Shown here in pieces: positions 52,619 to 63,657 of a DNA stretch of 64,000 nucleotides. Positions within the stretch are counted from its first letter, which is position 1; each line of letters opens with the position of its first letter. This DNA is from Adiantum capillus-veneris (taxonomy: Eukaryota > Streptophyta > Polypodiopsida > Polypodiales > Pteridaceae). Location: assembly GCA_014529385.2 (NCBI GenBank), contig CM043966.1:105661087-105725086 (forward strand), read 5' to 3'. The notes beneath the pieces were generated by a model, which worked only from the letters and a program-made list of their open reading frames with translations, was not told the DNA's origin and searched no databases. Position numbers and translations under genes: made by a program.

Positions 52619-53559
52619 AAAATGAAAAGATTTATTATGAATATATACACGTTTCCCTCGTTGTCAAAGTATTGTCAATCTATACCATCTATATAGATCT
52701 GAACTTCTTTGCTCATTCTCAAACTGATATTGTAAGTGATTTTTTTTTGGGTTGGTGCAGGATGAGTTGGTCCCGCTCCCATTTTGTTTTTGTCTTCAAA
52801 ACTCACAGTTTTGGTTTCATCAGCCATATAGTGATATGATCTCTCTGATGAAGTGTCAGATAGACTCTCTTTTGAGATTGGCTCTAAGGTGGGTATGCTC
52901 CTTTGGTTTAATCTTCCCTCGATGGAAATATGGCTACCTTGTTCTCTATGGCTAGGGCTTCTATTCTATTACAATTGGCTTGACCGCAAATACATCAAGA
53001 AAACAAAGCTTAGAAAACCTTGACCTTTTACCTTTTATGGTGCATTCAGTCCCTCGACCAAAGACATTTCCCTGCAACTGTTTTGCCAAACTTGTACAAA
53101 ATTTACTTGGTGGCTATAGCCTTACAGCCGCTAGGTTAGTCAAAATCTACAAAAATCAAAATCTTATCGAGCTCTTGACACAACTCCTGCTTTTGCTTGC
53201 AATTTGCACAATATAGATCCAAATTGACTTTTGAAAAGACCATTGTGCTCACCAAGACTAGGGCTTGCTATGGTATCAATCTGAGAATTTTCTGTATTAG
53301 GGTACATGGATCACGGACAGAATCGCATGAATTTTCTGTATCAGGGACAAGGTCGCTTGAATTTTACACACATGGTTCCCATAGTATCTTGATGATTGCT
53401 GGGTGACTTATAGAAGATTTAATGGCCTCTGCTCCCCCAAAAGTCACTGGATCAGTCTATCTTGTAGATTTTGGTCTTGATTGTCTTTGGCTTGTTTTGA
53501 GCCTCCTTTGAGCGTTTGTTGTTATCCTTGTTTTGGGAAAAAATGTTTATTTTGATCAC

Positions 53560-54270
53560 TTGTACAAATTTGTGATGTTTTTGTCTCAAAATCTAACAGA
53601 GGGTCATGGATCGCGATCCATGTTCCATTGCATCTAGACCCAAAACTTGGTTGGATGATTACTTGGAGTATGTGGGGTTCACCTATCCACTTCTTTTTGA
53701 ATTTGAATCCCTTTTTCCTTGATAAAGGTCAAGTTTTGTGTCTACTTGTGGTTTTTTGACTTACAACTTGCTTTTGGGTGTTTTAGTCAACTTTTTGTAG
53801 TTTTTTGCTATGAGGTCTTTACAACAATTGTTCCTCACTTCAGTGTCAGATGTCTCAAGGGGTCATGGATCACGATCCATGTTCCACTGCATCTCGACAT
53901 GAATTTTGTCAGCTGTATATGCAGACCATGTAGAAGTTAAATTTTCACTTCTTTTTCAGTTTGGATACAAAAAAGTCAAAAATCCCCAATTTCAGTCGAT
54001 TTCCAAGGTTCTTTGTGTTTTTGCCCATTTCCTTGATTTGGGTTTTTTTGTTTCAATTTTTCACAAAAAGTGTATAGCTGGAGCTTTGGAATCACTCTAG
54101 GCCAAGTGGTATCAGTTCATACCAAAAATCATGGATCGTGATCCATGTTCCTGCACCAATCTACATGGAACTTTCCACTCTTTGTGGTTTGGTTATACCT
54201 TTTTTGCACTTCTTTTTGTGTTTTGATCAACTTTGGAGTTTTGACCATCAAATTTTTATAATTTCAAAGT
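53560..54270. repeat. ~260-bp tandem repeat carrying an 18-bp palindrome
   Basis: Three diverged units in the element leader each contain 'catggatcRYgatccatg' followed by 'ttcc' (53605-53622 perfect palindrome with CG centre; 53864-53881 and 54130-54147 with CA and GT centres). Each also contains 'cacttcttttt' about 75-85 bp further on. Spacing is 259 and 266 bp. A half-site 'catggatcac' is at about 53304. The palindrome is much better conserved than the rest of the unit. Confidence 0.8.
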
Positions 54271-54647
54271 TTATGGTCATTGCCGCCAAAATATAGTTTT
54301 CGATAGTTTTTCCCCTGATCTTTTAGCCCAAATTTGATGGTGATAATTTCTACTTACCCTACTCCTAAGTACTAAAAGGAAACATGAAAGAAAACAGACA
54401 AAACGATACAATTTGAAGTTGAAACCACACTCTGAAAGTAATGAGAAAATTGAAGAATAAAATGCTTTTGGCTATCTCACTCACAACCCTCTTACCTCTC
54501 GAGAATAGATCTAGAAAGTTCTCGACTCCTAGACTCTACCAAGCACTAAATCCTGTGTTTAGCTGCGTAATTGCTAAAGTGTAAATATAGTGGAAATCAA
54601 AATCAAAGTTTCTAAGTAAAAGCTACAACCCACCTAAGGATCACTTT

Positions 54648-54664
54648 CCCTGGCAACAACGCCA
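54648..54664 (-). other. Primer-binding site of the Athila-like element
   Basis: The reverse complement is 'tggcgttgttgccaggg', one base inside the LTR. It is close to the TGGCGCCGTTGCC-type PBS common to Athila elements. Confidence 0.75.
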
Positions 54665-54665
54665 A

Positions 54666-55219
54666 TGTTTGCGAGTCTCCGCAATGGACGTCTATAGCAT
54701 AGCTTTTCAGCACTAACATAATGTCAACACTTGGGAAAGCAACTTAGATTGAGGTACGGAGGCTCTTCATGGGTGTCAATCTTGAGAAGTGAACTGACGG
54801 AATAACTCTATCTCTAAGACATGCAAATCTCTCGCTCTCAATTCTGGCAACTTACCTATGTCCTACGTCAATGCACTCAGTCATCAACCCATTTAATTGG
54901 GCACTCAATGGAGTCCAAATGCTACAAAGATTTGGGAGGCGGTCAATGAAACTTAGGGGCACTAACCTACTAGGTTTGGTCACATTTTGAGGAGGTATCA
55001 AAATCACGATCCCTCATACTTTAGGTCTCAAAAATTGTAACAAAACACATCAAAAAGGTCGCCCTAGGGCTAGGAACACTCTCCCATAGTCGAAATGTCA
55101 AAAAATACTCATTAACACACTCAAATCAGTAGATTTATCCTACTAACGTGTAGTCAAAAATCACAACAAAATTAACCTACTAACGTGCAGTAAAAAATCA
55201 CAGCATAATCGATAATGAG
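54666..55219 (-). repeat. Partial 5' LTR of the Athila-like element
   Basis: Starts TGTTTGCGAG and aligns with 44067-44580. Homology ends near 'gataatgag' at 55219, so about a third of the LTR is missing or replaced. A short duplication 'cctactaacgtg' is at about 55138 and 55177. Confidence 0.75.
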
Positions 55220-55631
55220 TTATCACCTTGTTGTGTTAGAGTACTTGCTCACACTTCCAAGAAGATATGCAATGAAAATGTGACTTGTAAAAAAGCATGA
55301 TAATGTAACAACAATCTAAAATTGATCATTTATTAAACATTGCATTGTGTTGGAGCATAATGGTCACATCTTGAGATGGCCTGTTGTGACAAAATATTGT
55401 TTGAGTATGATTCTTATCATTTGTAAGTGTATAAATTGTGTGGCAATCATTCAAAAGACCTAGAAAGTGAATTAGATTCTCGTTTTAAAGTGTGCGTACG
55501 ATGGAATTAATGTAGGATATATTTGACTACTTATTATCAATTGTTTGACATAATCAATGAATAAATTTTGTTCGTCAAGTGTTGATAGAACAATCAACTT
55601 ACAATTGTCTACTTTTTATAGATATATTTCA
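55220..55631. other. Unassigned A/T-rich sequence
   Basis: No gene and no repeat partner recognised. Confidence 0.4.
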
Positions 55632-56097
55632 TAGGGACTCCATCTCACCAAGGGAACCCTTCAAGCCCTTCAAAATTCCAAGATATTATAATTTTTTTGG
55701 TACTATAGTGTATTTTTAAAAGAGTAGCTAATGTTTTTCACATGTAGAAGAAAGAGTAGCTAATGTTTTTCACATGTAGAAGATAGATAAAATAAAAACC
55801 AAATACTCACATTTTTGGCATCCTAAATGGGGAGAGAGATTGCCCAGTTGACGGGGCTTTTACCAATTTTGGGATATTCAAGAGTAAACTATGGGACATG
55901 CCAAAAGATTTATAAATTCTCTAAAAATTTGATAAGCAAGGGTGCTCATCAAAAATCAACCTGAGAGAGAGAGAAAGAGAGGAGAGAGAGAAAGAGAGAA
56001 AAATGTTTAAGTGTGTAAGAACAATCTAAAGAGAACAATCTAAAGAGACGTTAAAGTTACATGACAAGTCTTTAATAATTGATATATGTGTGGGGAG

Positions 56098-56101
<4 letters not shown>
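55632..56101. repeat. Dispersed repeat bounded by (GA)n, copy 2
   Basis: Partner of 18660-19184. It carries its own internal duplication of 'agtagctaatgtttttcaca' (about 55724 and 55753) and one of 'acaatctaaagaga' (56021 and 56035), absent from copy 1. It ends at the GA tract starting near 56102. Confidence 0.7.
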
Positions 56102-56159
<58 letters not shown>

Positions 56160-56260
56160 AAGAAGAAGAAGAAGAAGAAGAAGAAGAAGAAGAAGAAAGA
56201 TTTTTATGCCATAGGAACAATCCCAAAATATATATCCAACAACTTGGGTGAGAATAAAGA
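56102..56260 (-). repeat. (GA)n(GAA)n and retroposon-like 3' end
   Basis: A GA run, then about a dozen AAG/GAA triplets, then 'tttttatgccataggaacaa'. This is the reverse complement of the 19993-20148 arrangement, giving two copies of one junction. Confidence 0.7.
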
Positions 56261-56282
56261 TATTTTTGTTTTATCTTTAGAT

Positions 56283-56284
56283 TC

Positions 56285-56317
<33 letters not shown>

Positions 56318-56345
56318 TGCATGCGCGCGCGCACACACACACACA
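56283..56345. repeat. (CT)n(CA)n microsatellite with GCGC core
   Basis: CT run, then 'cacacatgcatgcgcgcgcg', then a CA run. The alternating purine-pyrimidine centre resembles that at 22.2 kb. Confidence 0.85.
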
Positions 56346-56444
56346 TGCCACTTTCATATGTGGCTTACTATTTTGAGAATGGATACTTGTTTGGTGATAT
56401 TTAACACTACATGGATGGTAGGTATAAGTTAAATAGGTTTTAAT

Positions 56445-56760
56445 TAGGACATGGATAACAATTGATAGGTTTGTTGACACCTATATACGTATTCAAGGCT
56501 AACAAATTTGTTGTCTTGTTTATATGGACGCAGGTGAGGACTCTATCTTTACTTAGGATCTTTTTGGCTAAGATAATGTCCATCAATGTCGAATTTGGCC
56601 TCTTTCATTTCTGAAAAAGTTGTTCTTTACTATCTTATGTACAAAGCACTAGAATGATATGGTAAACCTCATTCTCACTATGACGTACAAAAAATGAATC
56701 AAAGACTTAGCCTTGTCTTTCAGTTATTTGTGTGTATGTGCAAGAGAGTTTCTGAGGGCT
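56445..56760 (+). repeat. Dispersed family E, copy 2 (empty-site copy)
   Basis: Shares 'ggataacaattgatag', 'ttgacacctata', 'attcaaggctaac' and 'caggtgaggactctatc' with the copy split by the solo LTR at 58021. It therefore serves as the unoccupied reference for that insertion. It shares its middle with 20786-21137 but lacks the CA tail. Confidence 0.65.
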
Positions 56761-57950
56761 TCTGGTCGCCTGCTTACTATGTGAATATGGATTTGGTGGA
56801 ACATGATGGGGCTTCTCAGGTTTGCACCCTGTCGGAACTGTTTCTATTCTTTAAACATACTGTATCGTTACTCTGCACTTGTTGTTGCTTTTATTTCGTG
56901 AAGAACTACTTTACATGTGCGTAAAGATGCAAAACATAAATGTTTAAAGTTTATTTGAGGGTTGTTGGCATCACATGTTAAGGTTTGGGTTGAGGTACTC
57001 GACCCGTATGTCTCTCATTATATCTAGCAAATGTGGTTTTTTTAATCTCTTTCATATATTGTATATGGTGTTTTTACCACACTGCTTTTGTTATAACATC
57101 ATGCAAGGGGCTGGTTGAAGCTTGTCATACTATAAAGAGGTTTTTTCATTTTCCTCTACCATTGTGGGGATAGAAAGCACCTAAGGATTTTGTCTCAAAG
57201 CTCCTGCAGGTTCTTTTGGCACAAAAATCGTTGATATTGGTGAGATTGGTTTTGGTTCTATAATACTATATAATTGATGTTTGGTGATATAGACTAGTGG
57301 AGGAAAAACAATTCTGTCTTGTTGCCGATTTTTCTGGTAAAAAAGTTTAGGTTGCTATGCAAAATAGAGAGAGAAAAGTTTTGTATTACCTCGTTAGTCC
57401 TAAATGATTTTTTCTGGCAAAATTATAGCCCTCCTTTTTTTCTGGTATATTTTGGGTGCTTGTACATAAGGATTGCAGGGCTGGACATCTCCCTTCGTTA
57501 TGGGAGTGGCGACACTGGGCCATTCACAATGTGTTGATTCATAGGCTTTGACTAGTTGTAGTTTCATACCCTTTAGTATGAGGGACTGTACTTAAAAATA
57601 TTTTTTTGTGGTTTGCGGTATAGTGGGACCCATTTAAAGATCTATACAAATCAATGTTTTTACCTCATTGTACTATTTGCTGGATGGGATATTACAAAAC
57701 CTTTTGGGAAAATTTGATGTAAAACATTTGGATCAGAAGGGGTGGTAGGCTTTTGATGAGGATTCTATGTATTTCAATATCTATTTAATTTGCCTAAAAA
57801 ATTGGGCCTCATATTAACCTTACATATTACCAAAACAAAATCTTCCACTTGTTTCTAAAAGGAGTGATGAACTTTTGGATTAATAAGTGTAGAATATACT
57901 AAAAGAAGAAAAATAACACACACCTTTTACTTTGCAAAAATACAAGGTTG
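56761..57950. other. Unassigned sequence
   Basis: Short plus-strand ORFs (56694-56924, 57319-57537) have no motifs. It may be the continuation of the family E element or an unrelated repeat. Confidence 0.35.
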
Positions 57951-58020
57951 GACAATAGTTTTTAAAGTTGAAAAAGTTGTAAGATGGACTTGGATAACAA
58001 TTGATAGAGTCCCTTGACAC

Positions 58021-59967
58021 TGAGGCAAGCTTTTCCATGCATGGGAACCCCCCATATATTATTTTTTCCTTTACCAAAAATATTTCCTATTATATAAGCT
58101 ACTTTTGATTTTTCTTCCCTTTTTCACAAACGTTTTAACCTTTATTAAATAAATAAGACTTATGCTAATCAATCACGATGTAGCATAAATAAGTAAGCTT
58201 TCTTTGTTGATCTCTCTTTTGACCTTAAATATTAAATATATATATTCTAAATTACATTATATATTTTAGTATTTTCTAATATATTTTTCATGTATATATA
58301 TATTATTCCACCCTACCAAATATTTTATTCACTAGTTTTCATTTTCAAACCTCAACCCCACTTTCAAATTTCAATAATACCTCCATCTAGATGATTGCCA
58401 ATCTTTTCAAAACTCTAGGTCATGTTTTCATACACATGAAGGAGCTTACACTTGAAGGCAAGAGAGAAGTCCACTCAAAGGGGACTACCAAAAGACCTTT
58501 GCAGCCACAAATAATACATTATTTGGCTGAATTTTTTAAGTAGAGAAGAACCCCGAATCTGAAGGAGCGTTCAACATAAAAGATGTAGCTCGTGATCTCA
58601 ACTTTTAGCTCAATTTTTTTCAAAATTTTTGGAGTTATGAACACGGAGATATGATTTTTGTAGTGGACCCCAATTTTCTCGTGTAATGGTGACACAGGCC
58701 ATCCCCAATTTTATTCCCTCTAGAATGGCTATGGTTCTACAAGTCTTCAAGAATGATTACAAGAGACAAGGCTCTTTTAATGAGGTCTTGGCAAGTTTAG
58801 AGTGATTCTATCACCATTTTTGGAGGATCCATCCTCATCAACAACTATCCACCTTTGACAATCTCTCTTGTAAATTTCTTACCTCTCTCATCTCTCCCTA
58901 ATAAGCTTATGTTTAGCCAAAGCTAAACTATTGTAAATATCTCCTATCCTCTACATCCTACCCACATTCTCTCATCTTCTCTCTCTATTGACTCTGGTAT
59001 TTTAAATAATGAGGAGACAAGATGGGAGACATAGTCACATGCACCCCATTTTCCTAGTCACCAAAGTGGGACACTCACCTCAAATAGAAATATTGCTAAA
59101 TCCTCCCCTCCTTCCCTATATAAGGAGGCCATGAGAGCTCACTTAAAAAAAAACACACACACACACATACCTATCCATACACACTCTTGTGCTACATGCT
59201 TGTAGCATGAACCCTAATCACATAATCACAACACCATCATCATCACCATCACCATGCACAAAAGATGAGCACCACACCTCCACACCACTTGTAATTAAGG
59301 GTTGAAGGCACAATTTCAAGAAGAAGAAGGGTGGACACACTCATGATATTCCTCGCCATCAACTCCCATCTCTCCATTATGCCTCCTACGATCTTGTCCC
59401 CTTCTCATTTTCCTACCATACGCTACCTATTGTATTCATCTTTTGCAAGCAATCAACACACTCCATCTTGGTGCCATACTTTGTGTCGCTTTGGATACAT
59501 CTCATTGTGAGTATGGTATATGCTTGTTCCTTTTTTTTTTTCTGCTTATGTAAAGGTGTGTGGATTCGCCACCATACACACACACACACACTCTCTCTCT
59601 CCCTCTCATATTCCTATCATCTTGCTACTTCCGTCTTGAGGTGTACGGATTCGCCACCTCTTGTATGATAAGTGAGCATACTCGCAAGTTTCCCCTACCT
59701 CATTATCTTCCTTAATAACATGCACGAGTAGTAAGTCCATTCTCACTCATTCACCACTCCTCTCACCTTATTCTCCGACCACCCCATTCCACATTTGGGA
59801 GTGGATCTTGAAATTGTTTTCCATGGCATGCTTCATTGTGTATATGTATGCGTCCTAGCCGCATATCTTGCTAGGTGGTGCCCCTATTGTGTATCCCCCA
59901 TGATGAGGCCATTGTGCATAGTTTTGGTGTAGAGGCCACCAGGTCTATTTTTCACTTCCGCCTCTCA
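58021..59967 (+). mobile_element. Solo LTR of a Tat-related family
   Basis: Starts TGAGGCAAGCTTTTCC and ends CCTCTCA, flanked by the 4-bp duplication ACAC (58017-58020 and 59968-59971). The interrupted family E copy confirms the junctions. Similarity to the 9.2-kb element's LTR includes the start ('ggcttttcaYaagc'-like), 'ccctatataaRgaggRc', 'cgccatcaactccca' and, near the end, 'tgcgtcctagccgc...gctaggtggtgcccc'. It is 1,947 bp versus about 1,550 bp and more diverged. The likely origin is LTR-LTR recombination. Confidence 0.82.
59116..59124 (+). promoter_or_regulatory. TATA box of the solo LTR
   Basis: 'ctatataag' in the context 'ccttccctatataaggaggc', at the same relative position as the TATA box in the Tat LTRs. 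Confidence 0.65.
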
Positions 59968-60271
59968 ACACCTATAAAACGCATTCAAGGCTAACATGGA
60001 TGTAGGTGAGGACTCTATCCTTATTTGGATTTCTTTTTGGTTTAGATGTTGTCCGTCCCTGATGTGCCAGATGCTTTCCACTCTATGGACAATTATTACA
60101 GATCTCCCTACGTATTTAAACACTAGAACGAGGCCTCATTCTTATAGCTATTCACAAAAATAATTTGTGCTACCTGTTGTCACTTGTCTAAAGCCAACTG
60201 TCTTTTGAACTTTTTCAGTTCTTTTGTGTTTATCTATTAAATGAAAACAACAACAACACACACACACGCAC

Positions 60272-61403
60272 ATAGTATATAGGACATACTGTTATCTCTC
60301 TTTGCTATCTCGCACACACACGCACACATCCACAATCACACATACACGAAATATAATACCATTGGCATACCCAAAAAATAAATAGCATGAAAGGGCACAA
60401 GTGTTTAGTAAAAAAATTGACACCATGCCACCAATGATCTAGTAATTCTTTAACATGGTACATGCAACTACGTCATTAGTAGATGAAGATGGACTGGACA
60501 AGAGACGGAAGCTGGCTCCAAGGCTCCAAGCGAAGCATAACTGGGTTTTAATAAAAAACAAGTTGTATGCCTTTTTTCTAATCATTTCTAGTACTTCTCA
60601 CTTTTTCCTTTGGGTGGAATTCATCAAAGAATGTACATAACATTTGAATTAAAAAAAATCCCCAATGTGTTTTAGGATTTTTTGCATAATTGGTGGAAAG
60701 AGATAATCCTAAATGGCTAGGGAGTATTTTTAGCAACATCCGGTGGGTGGCTCTACTTGCCTAAAAATACTACTCATGAATCATCAATTTAATGCATCGT
60801 TTGCAGCGATGTTATATAAATAAGGCAACGCATATGAATCTGGAACGCACACATACTGTTTTGGCTTTGTAAAGCACACACACATGCACTGTGTGTTATT
60901 CCTGCTAGAAATAGTGCTCAACCATATTGTATGTAATGATGCCCCTTGGGCTACAGTAAGAGCACCCACCTACCTTATTTCTCAACCTACGATTTCCCCT
61001 TGGGCTACAACATGCGTACGCACTAGTCATCTCAACCAACGAACGCAAGCTCTACTCTGTGAGTCTCTAGTTACAAAAAACAGAGAACTGAACGGATTGA
61101 GTATTCACTACTTGGCATACTACGTACGATAAGTGATGGTTTTTTCTCTCAGAATTGCACACAGACAGTTTTGAAGCACACAAGGTGGCATTTCCACACC
61201 CATTTGCACACACATAAAGTGTTTAAAGAGCTATGCTTGGATACTTGTCACCCATTTAGTACAAATTAGTTCTAATTAATTGTACTAGTGGTTGGTTGGC
61301 TGATACGAGTTTCGGTTAAATCTCGTACTTTGTCATGTATCAAAGTATCTTGCAATGAATTGTTTATGTATCAAGTTTTTGTTCCTGATACAATATGTCT
61401 TTT

Positions 61404-61409
<6 letters not shown>
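60272..61409. other. Unassigned sequence
   Basis: Short CA-rich patches near 60310. A minor duplication 'ccccttgggctaca' is at about 60942 and 60995. No gene recognised. Confidence 0.4.
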
Positions 61410-61481
<72 letters not shown>

Positions 61482-61501
61482 AGAAGAAGAAGAAGAAGAA
61501 G
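61410..61501. repeat. (GA)n(GAA)n microsatellite
   Basis: Pure GA run turning into GAA triplets. It is followed by 'cctaaaaaatataggaacaa', reminiscent of the 56.2-kb junction. Confidence 0.92.
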
Positions 61502-61639
61502 TAGTACAGAAGAGACCTAAAAAATATAGGAACAAGTCTTGATTCTTAAACACAATCACTTACATACACACACATACTTTTTGAAGGAGGGAAGAGGGGG
61601 TAGGATTTTTAATATCATAGAAACAGTCACGATGACCTT

Positions 61640-61665
61640 AAAGAGAGAGAGAGGGAGAGAGAGAG
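61640..61665. repeat. Short (GA)n tract abutting a LINE 3' end
   Basis: Interrupted GA run directly before 'tcattgcatcc', the terminus shared with LINE copy d. Confidence 0.85.
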
Positions 61666-62295
61666 TCATTGCATCCTTAAAGATTAGATTGACCTATGGG
61701 ACCACACTCAACATGTAGCATGCTTGAAGACTATGGATATAATGGTTGCAACTGACAAATTGAATCCATGAAGGTTCTGGGAGAAAGAAATTTCGGCCAT
61801 GGTCATCACATTCTAAATTTTCAAAGAAGGCCAACTCATCTCTTTGACACTTAAAGCTTTCCTTGGTATATTGAAAAATATGAGTCCTAATCATTTCACA
61901 ACTCTCCTCTTAGACATGAAAAGCTTTATAATTACACAGTGTAGTAGTTATGGGCCTTGGCCCTTCATCTTTAAAAACTTGCTAGATTACCCAGCTAGTT
62001 CTTCTTGACTTGGTAGAACTTTTTTCAACCCTAGGTAGACCAAGCTAAAGATATCCTTCTTACTGTATAGGAGGTTATGATGTTCATTACAACCTTGGTC
62101 TCTCATGCCTTGCTCATAAGAAAGACGCAATGATAGAAGAACGTAAGCAGTGGAACAAAGAAATTGAATCCAATCGCGTTCCTGTTGTTGAAACCAATTC
62201 TAGAAACCACTCTATTCTCAAAAAAAATTAAAAAAATTAAATTGAATTCTCTTAGCTTTCATCTCTTCACACCATGTTAACTTATCTAATTTGGG
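61666..62295 (-). mobile_element. Diverged LINE 3' region (copy e)
   Basis: Aligns to 41131-42342 over both ends but lacks about 600 bp in the middle; the junction is at 'ccatggtc/atcacat'. No frame survives. Its GA tract is the shortest of the LINE-associated tracts. Confidence 0.65.
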
Positions 62296-62671
62296 TGAAA
62301 GCATGTTAACCTGTCGCCATTAGGAAATTTTAGAGGTCATTTGGAGGGCCATATGAAGAGAGAGAAAAATAGAGCGCGTCCAATGAGCATGAAGGCTACG
62401 TTACGTAGGAAAGTACGTGGAAAGACTCAAAAAATAGGAAAATAGCATAAAACTTTCACGAATCTAGGATTGTAGCATAGTAATTTCCTTCCTTTTACCG
62501 AGCTTTTAGGTGCTTGCATGTGGTCCCACTTCTGATATTCTCTTATGGTCATTAACGTACTGGACGGTGACCATTAAGCCCGCACAAGATATTGGAATTC
62601 TAAAACACTTTCCCTCCATTAGAATGCTTTCAAAGTGAATCTCCCTCTTCTAAAGCTTTTCTCTGAGAGCT
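62296..62671 (+). other. Upstream region of the right-edge gene
   Basis: No mobile-element homology noticed. No clear TATA box within 150 bp of the ATG. A CT-rich stretch just upstream of the ATG ('ctccctcttctaaagctttt') may be its leader. Confidence 0.4.
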
Positions 62672-63657
62672 ATGGCGTCCACGTCTTCTCGCCCAAGAGG
62701 CTCCAGGTGTTTACTGTCTCTCACACCAACAACCAACAACTGCACTTTGCCTAGAAGGCCAAGTAGTAGCATATCCTCAATTACAATACCAGCTTCAATA
62801 AGTGCAGAGAATCAATGGGTTGGACAAAGGATAAACAAAGGTTCATGGGTCCTCATGCAACCAAGAAGACCCAAGAGGTCTAGTGGTATCAACGTTTACC
62901 GCTCAGCATGGAAGGCCAGAGTGTTGGATTTCAAAGTTGAAATCGGCAAAAGATCTGTAAAGGAAGTTCTTGTTCAGCATGTGTTTACCCATCCTGAGGT
63001 GATAGCAAACGGTGGAAATGTATCAGATATACATCAACCACGTTGCAATTGTAAGTACTCTTGACATGTGAACTTACTGATACTCTCATTATAACTTTTC
63101 TTATATATTTTGCAATGTTTCTCCCGCTTGTTATGAGTAATGTCTCCATTCTTCACAGCTCAATTACATTAGATTTGTCATTTGTACTTATTGATACTCT
63201 TAGTTTAACTCTTCTTATATATATTGCAGATGTTTATCCCTCTTCTTATGAGCAATGGGAGCCTGTGGAGTGCATAATAGGCCTCTTCCATGTTGTTTAT
63301 TCCCACATTGGTTCTCTACAGTACTCAGAGAGGAGCAGCAAAAAACTGGCTGATGAGGGAATCTTTTTTTATGACCACTTTTACCAACTCAGCTCAGGGA
63401 ATAAGAATGGCATGTTGGTGAAAGTGCCTCTACCAACCGATTGGAACACTGTGGACTGGCCAGTTCCCGAGGAAACAATGGTGGAGGCAATGCGAAGTAA
63501 GCTCTACAAGGATATACAAAGGTCTCTACGTAGCTCTATTCCTACCAAACTGGTTAGAATTGCAAACTTCTGTCCTGTTGCACTCTTCATAGAGCTGTTT
63601 CATAGCTACAACATCCGAGTTACAAAAACTATGTTCATGTGCAAGTCATTTCAGTAG
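62672..63657 (+). CDS. Unrecognised spliced gene or pseudogene, exons 1-2
   Basis: ATG at 62672 in the plant-like context 'agctATGGCG'. Exon 1 (62672-63050) is rich in Ser, Thr and Arg at the N-terminus with no acidic residue in about 45 positions (MASTSSRPRGSRCLLSLTPT), compatible with a plastid transit peptide. It then reads INVYRSAWKARVLDFKVEIG. A GTAAGT donor follows at 63051 and a TTGCAG acceptor ends at 63229. Joining them keeps frame and gives CNYVYPSSYEQWEP. Exon 2 continues with VECIIGLFHVVYSHIGSLQY and PLPTDWNTVDWPVPEET to a TAG at 63655. I do not recognise the family. The same frame stays open beyond the stop. Confidence 0.55.
63073..63250 (+). repeat. 114-bp tandem duplication across an intron 3' splice site
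   Basis: 'cttaYtgatactct' at 63073 and 63187 starts two adjacent units. Each has a pyrimidine/A-rich stretch, then 'tattttgcaatgttt' in the first and 'tatattgcagatgttt' in the second, then 'cttYttatgagYaatg'. The intron end and exon 2 start were therefore copied in tandem. Only the second unit keeps the AG acceptor. Confidence 0.75.

Larger units (their letters stand above)
44067..55219 (-). mobile_element. Athila-like Ty3/Gypsy element, decayed
   Basis: In minus-strand order: partial 5' LTR about 55219-54666, PBS 54664-54648 of the TGGCG...TTGCC type typical of Athila elements, a long repeat-bearing leader, an ORF at 52618, gag with two CCHC knuckles, RT, RNase H, integrase, further 3' ORFs, PPT near 44954-44964, 3' LTR 44953-44067. 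All coding regions carry stops, frameshifts or lost catalytic residues. The LTRs are clearly homologous but diverged. The 5' LTR lacks its outer third, so no target duplication can be read. Athila affiliation rests on the PBS and general layout. Confidence 0.8.
57955..60271 (+). repeat. Dispersed family E, copy 3, split by a solo LTR
   Basis: The left part (about 57985-58020) and right part (59968-60271) join at 'ttgacac/acaccta' to give the sequence found intact at 56445. The right part ends 'aaatgaaaac' then AAC triplets and a CA tail (60252-60271), matching the end of copy 1. Confidence 0.7.

Noticed and set aside
53280-53400. A fourth full palindrome in the Athila-like leader
   Set aside because: Only the left half-site is present; the right arm does not match, so it was not counted with the three palindromes.
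63061-63657. 198-codon ORF starting at 63061 as an independent gene
   Set aside because: Its first 55 codons come from the intron and its duplicated acceptor. Splicing exon 1 at 63050 to 63230 gives a better-supported N-terminus.
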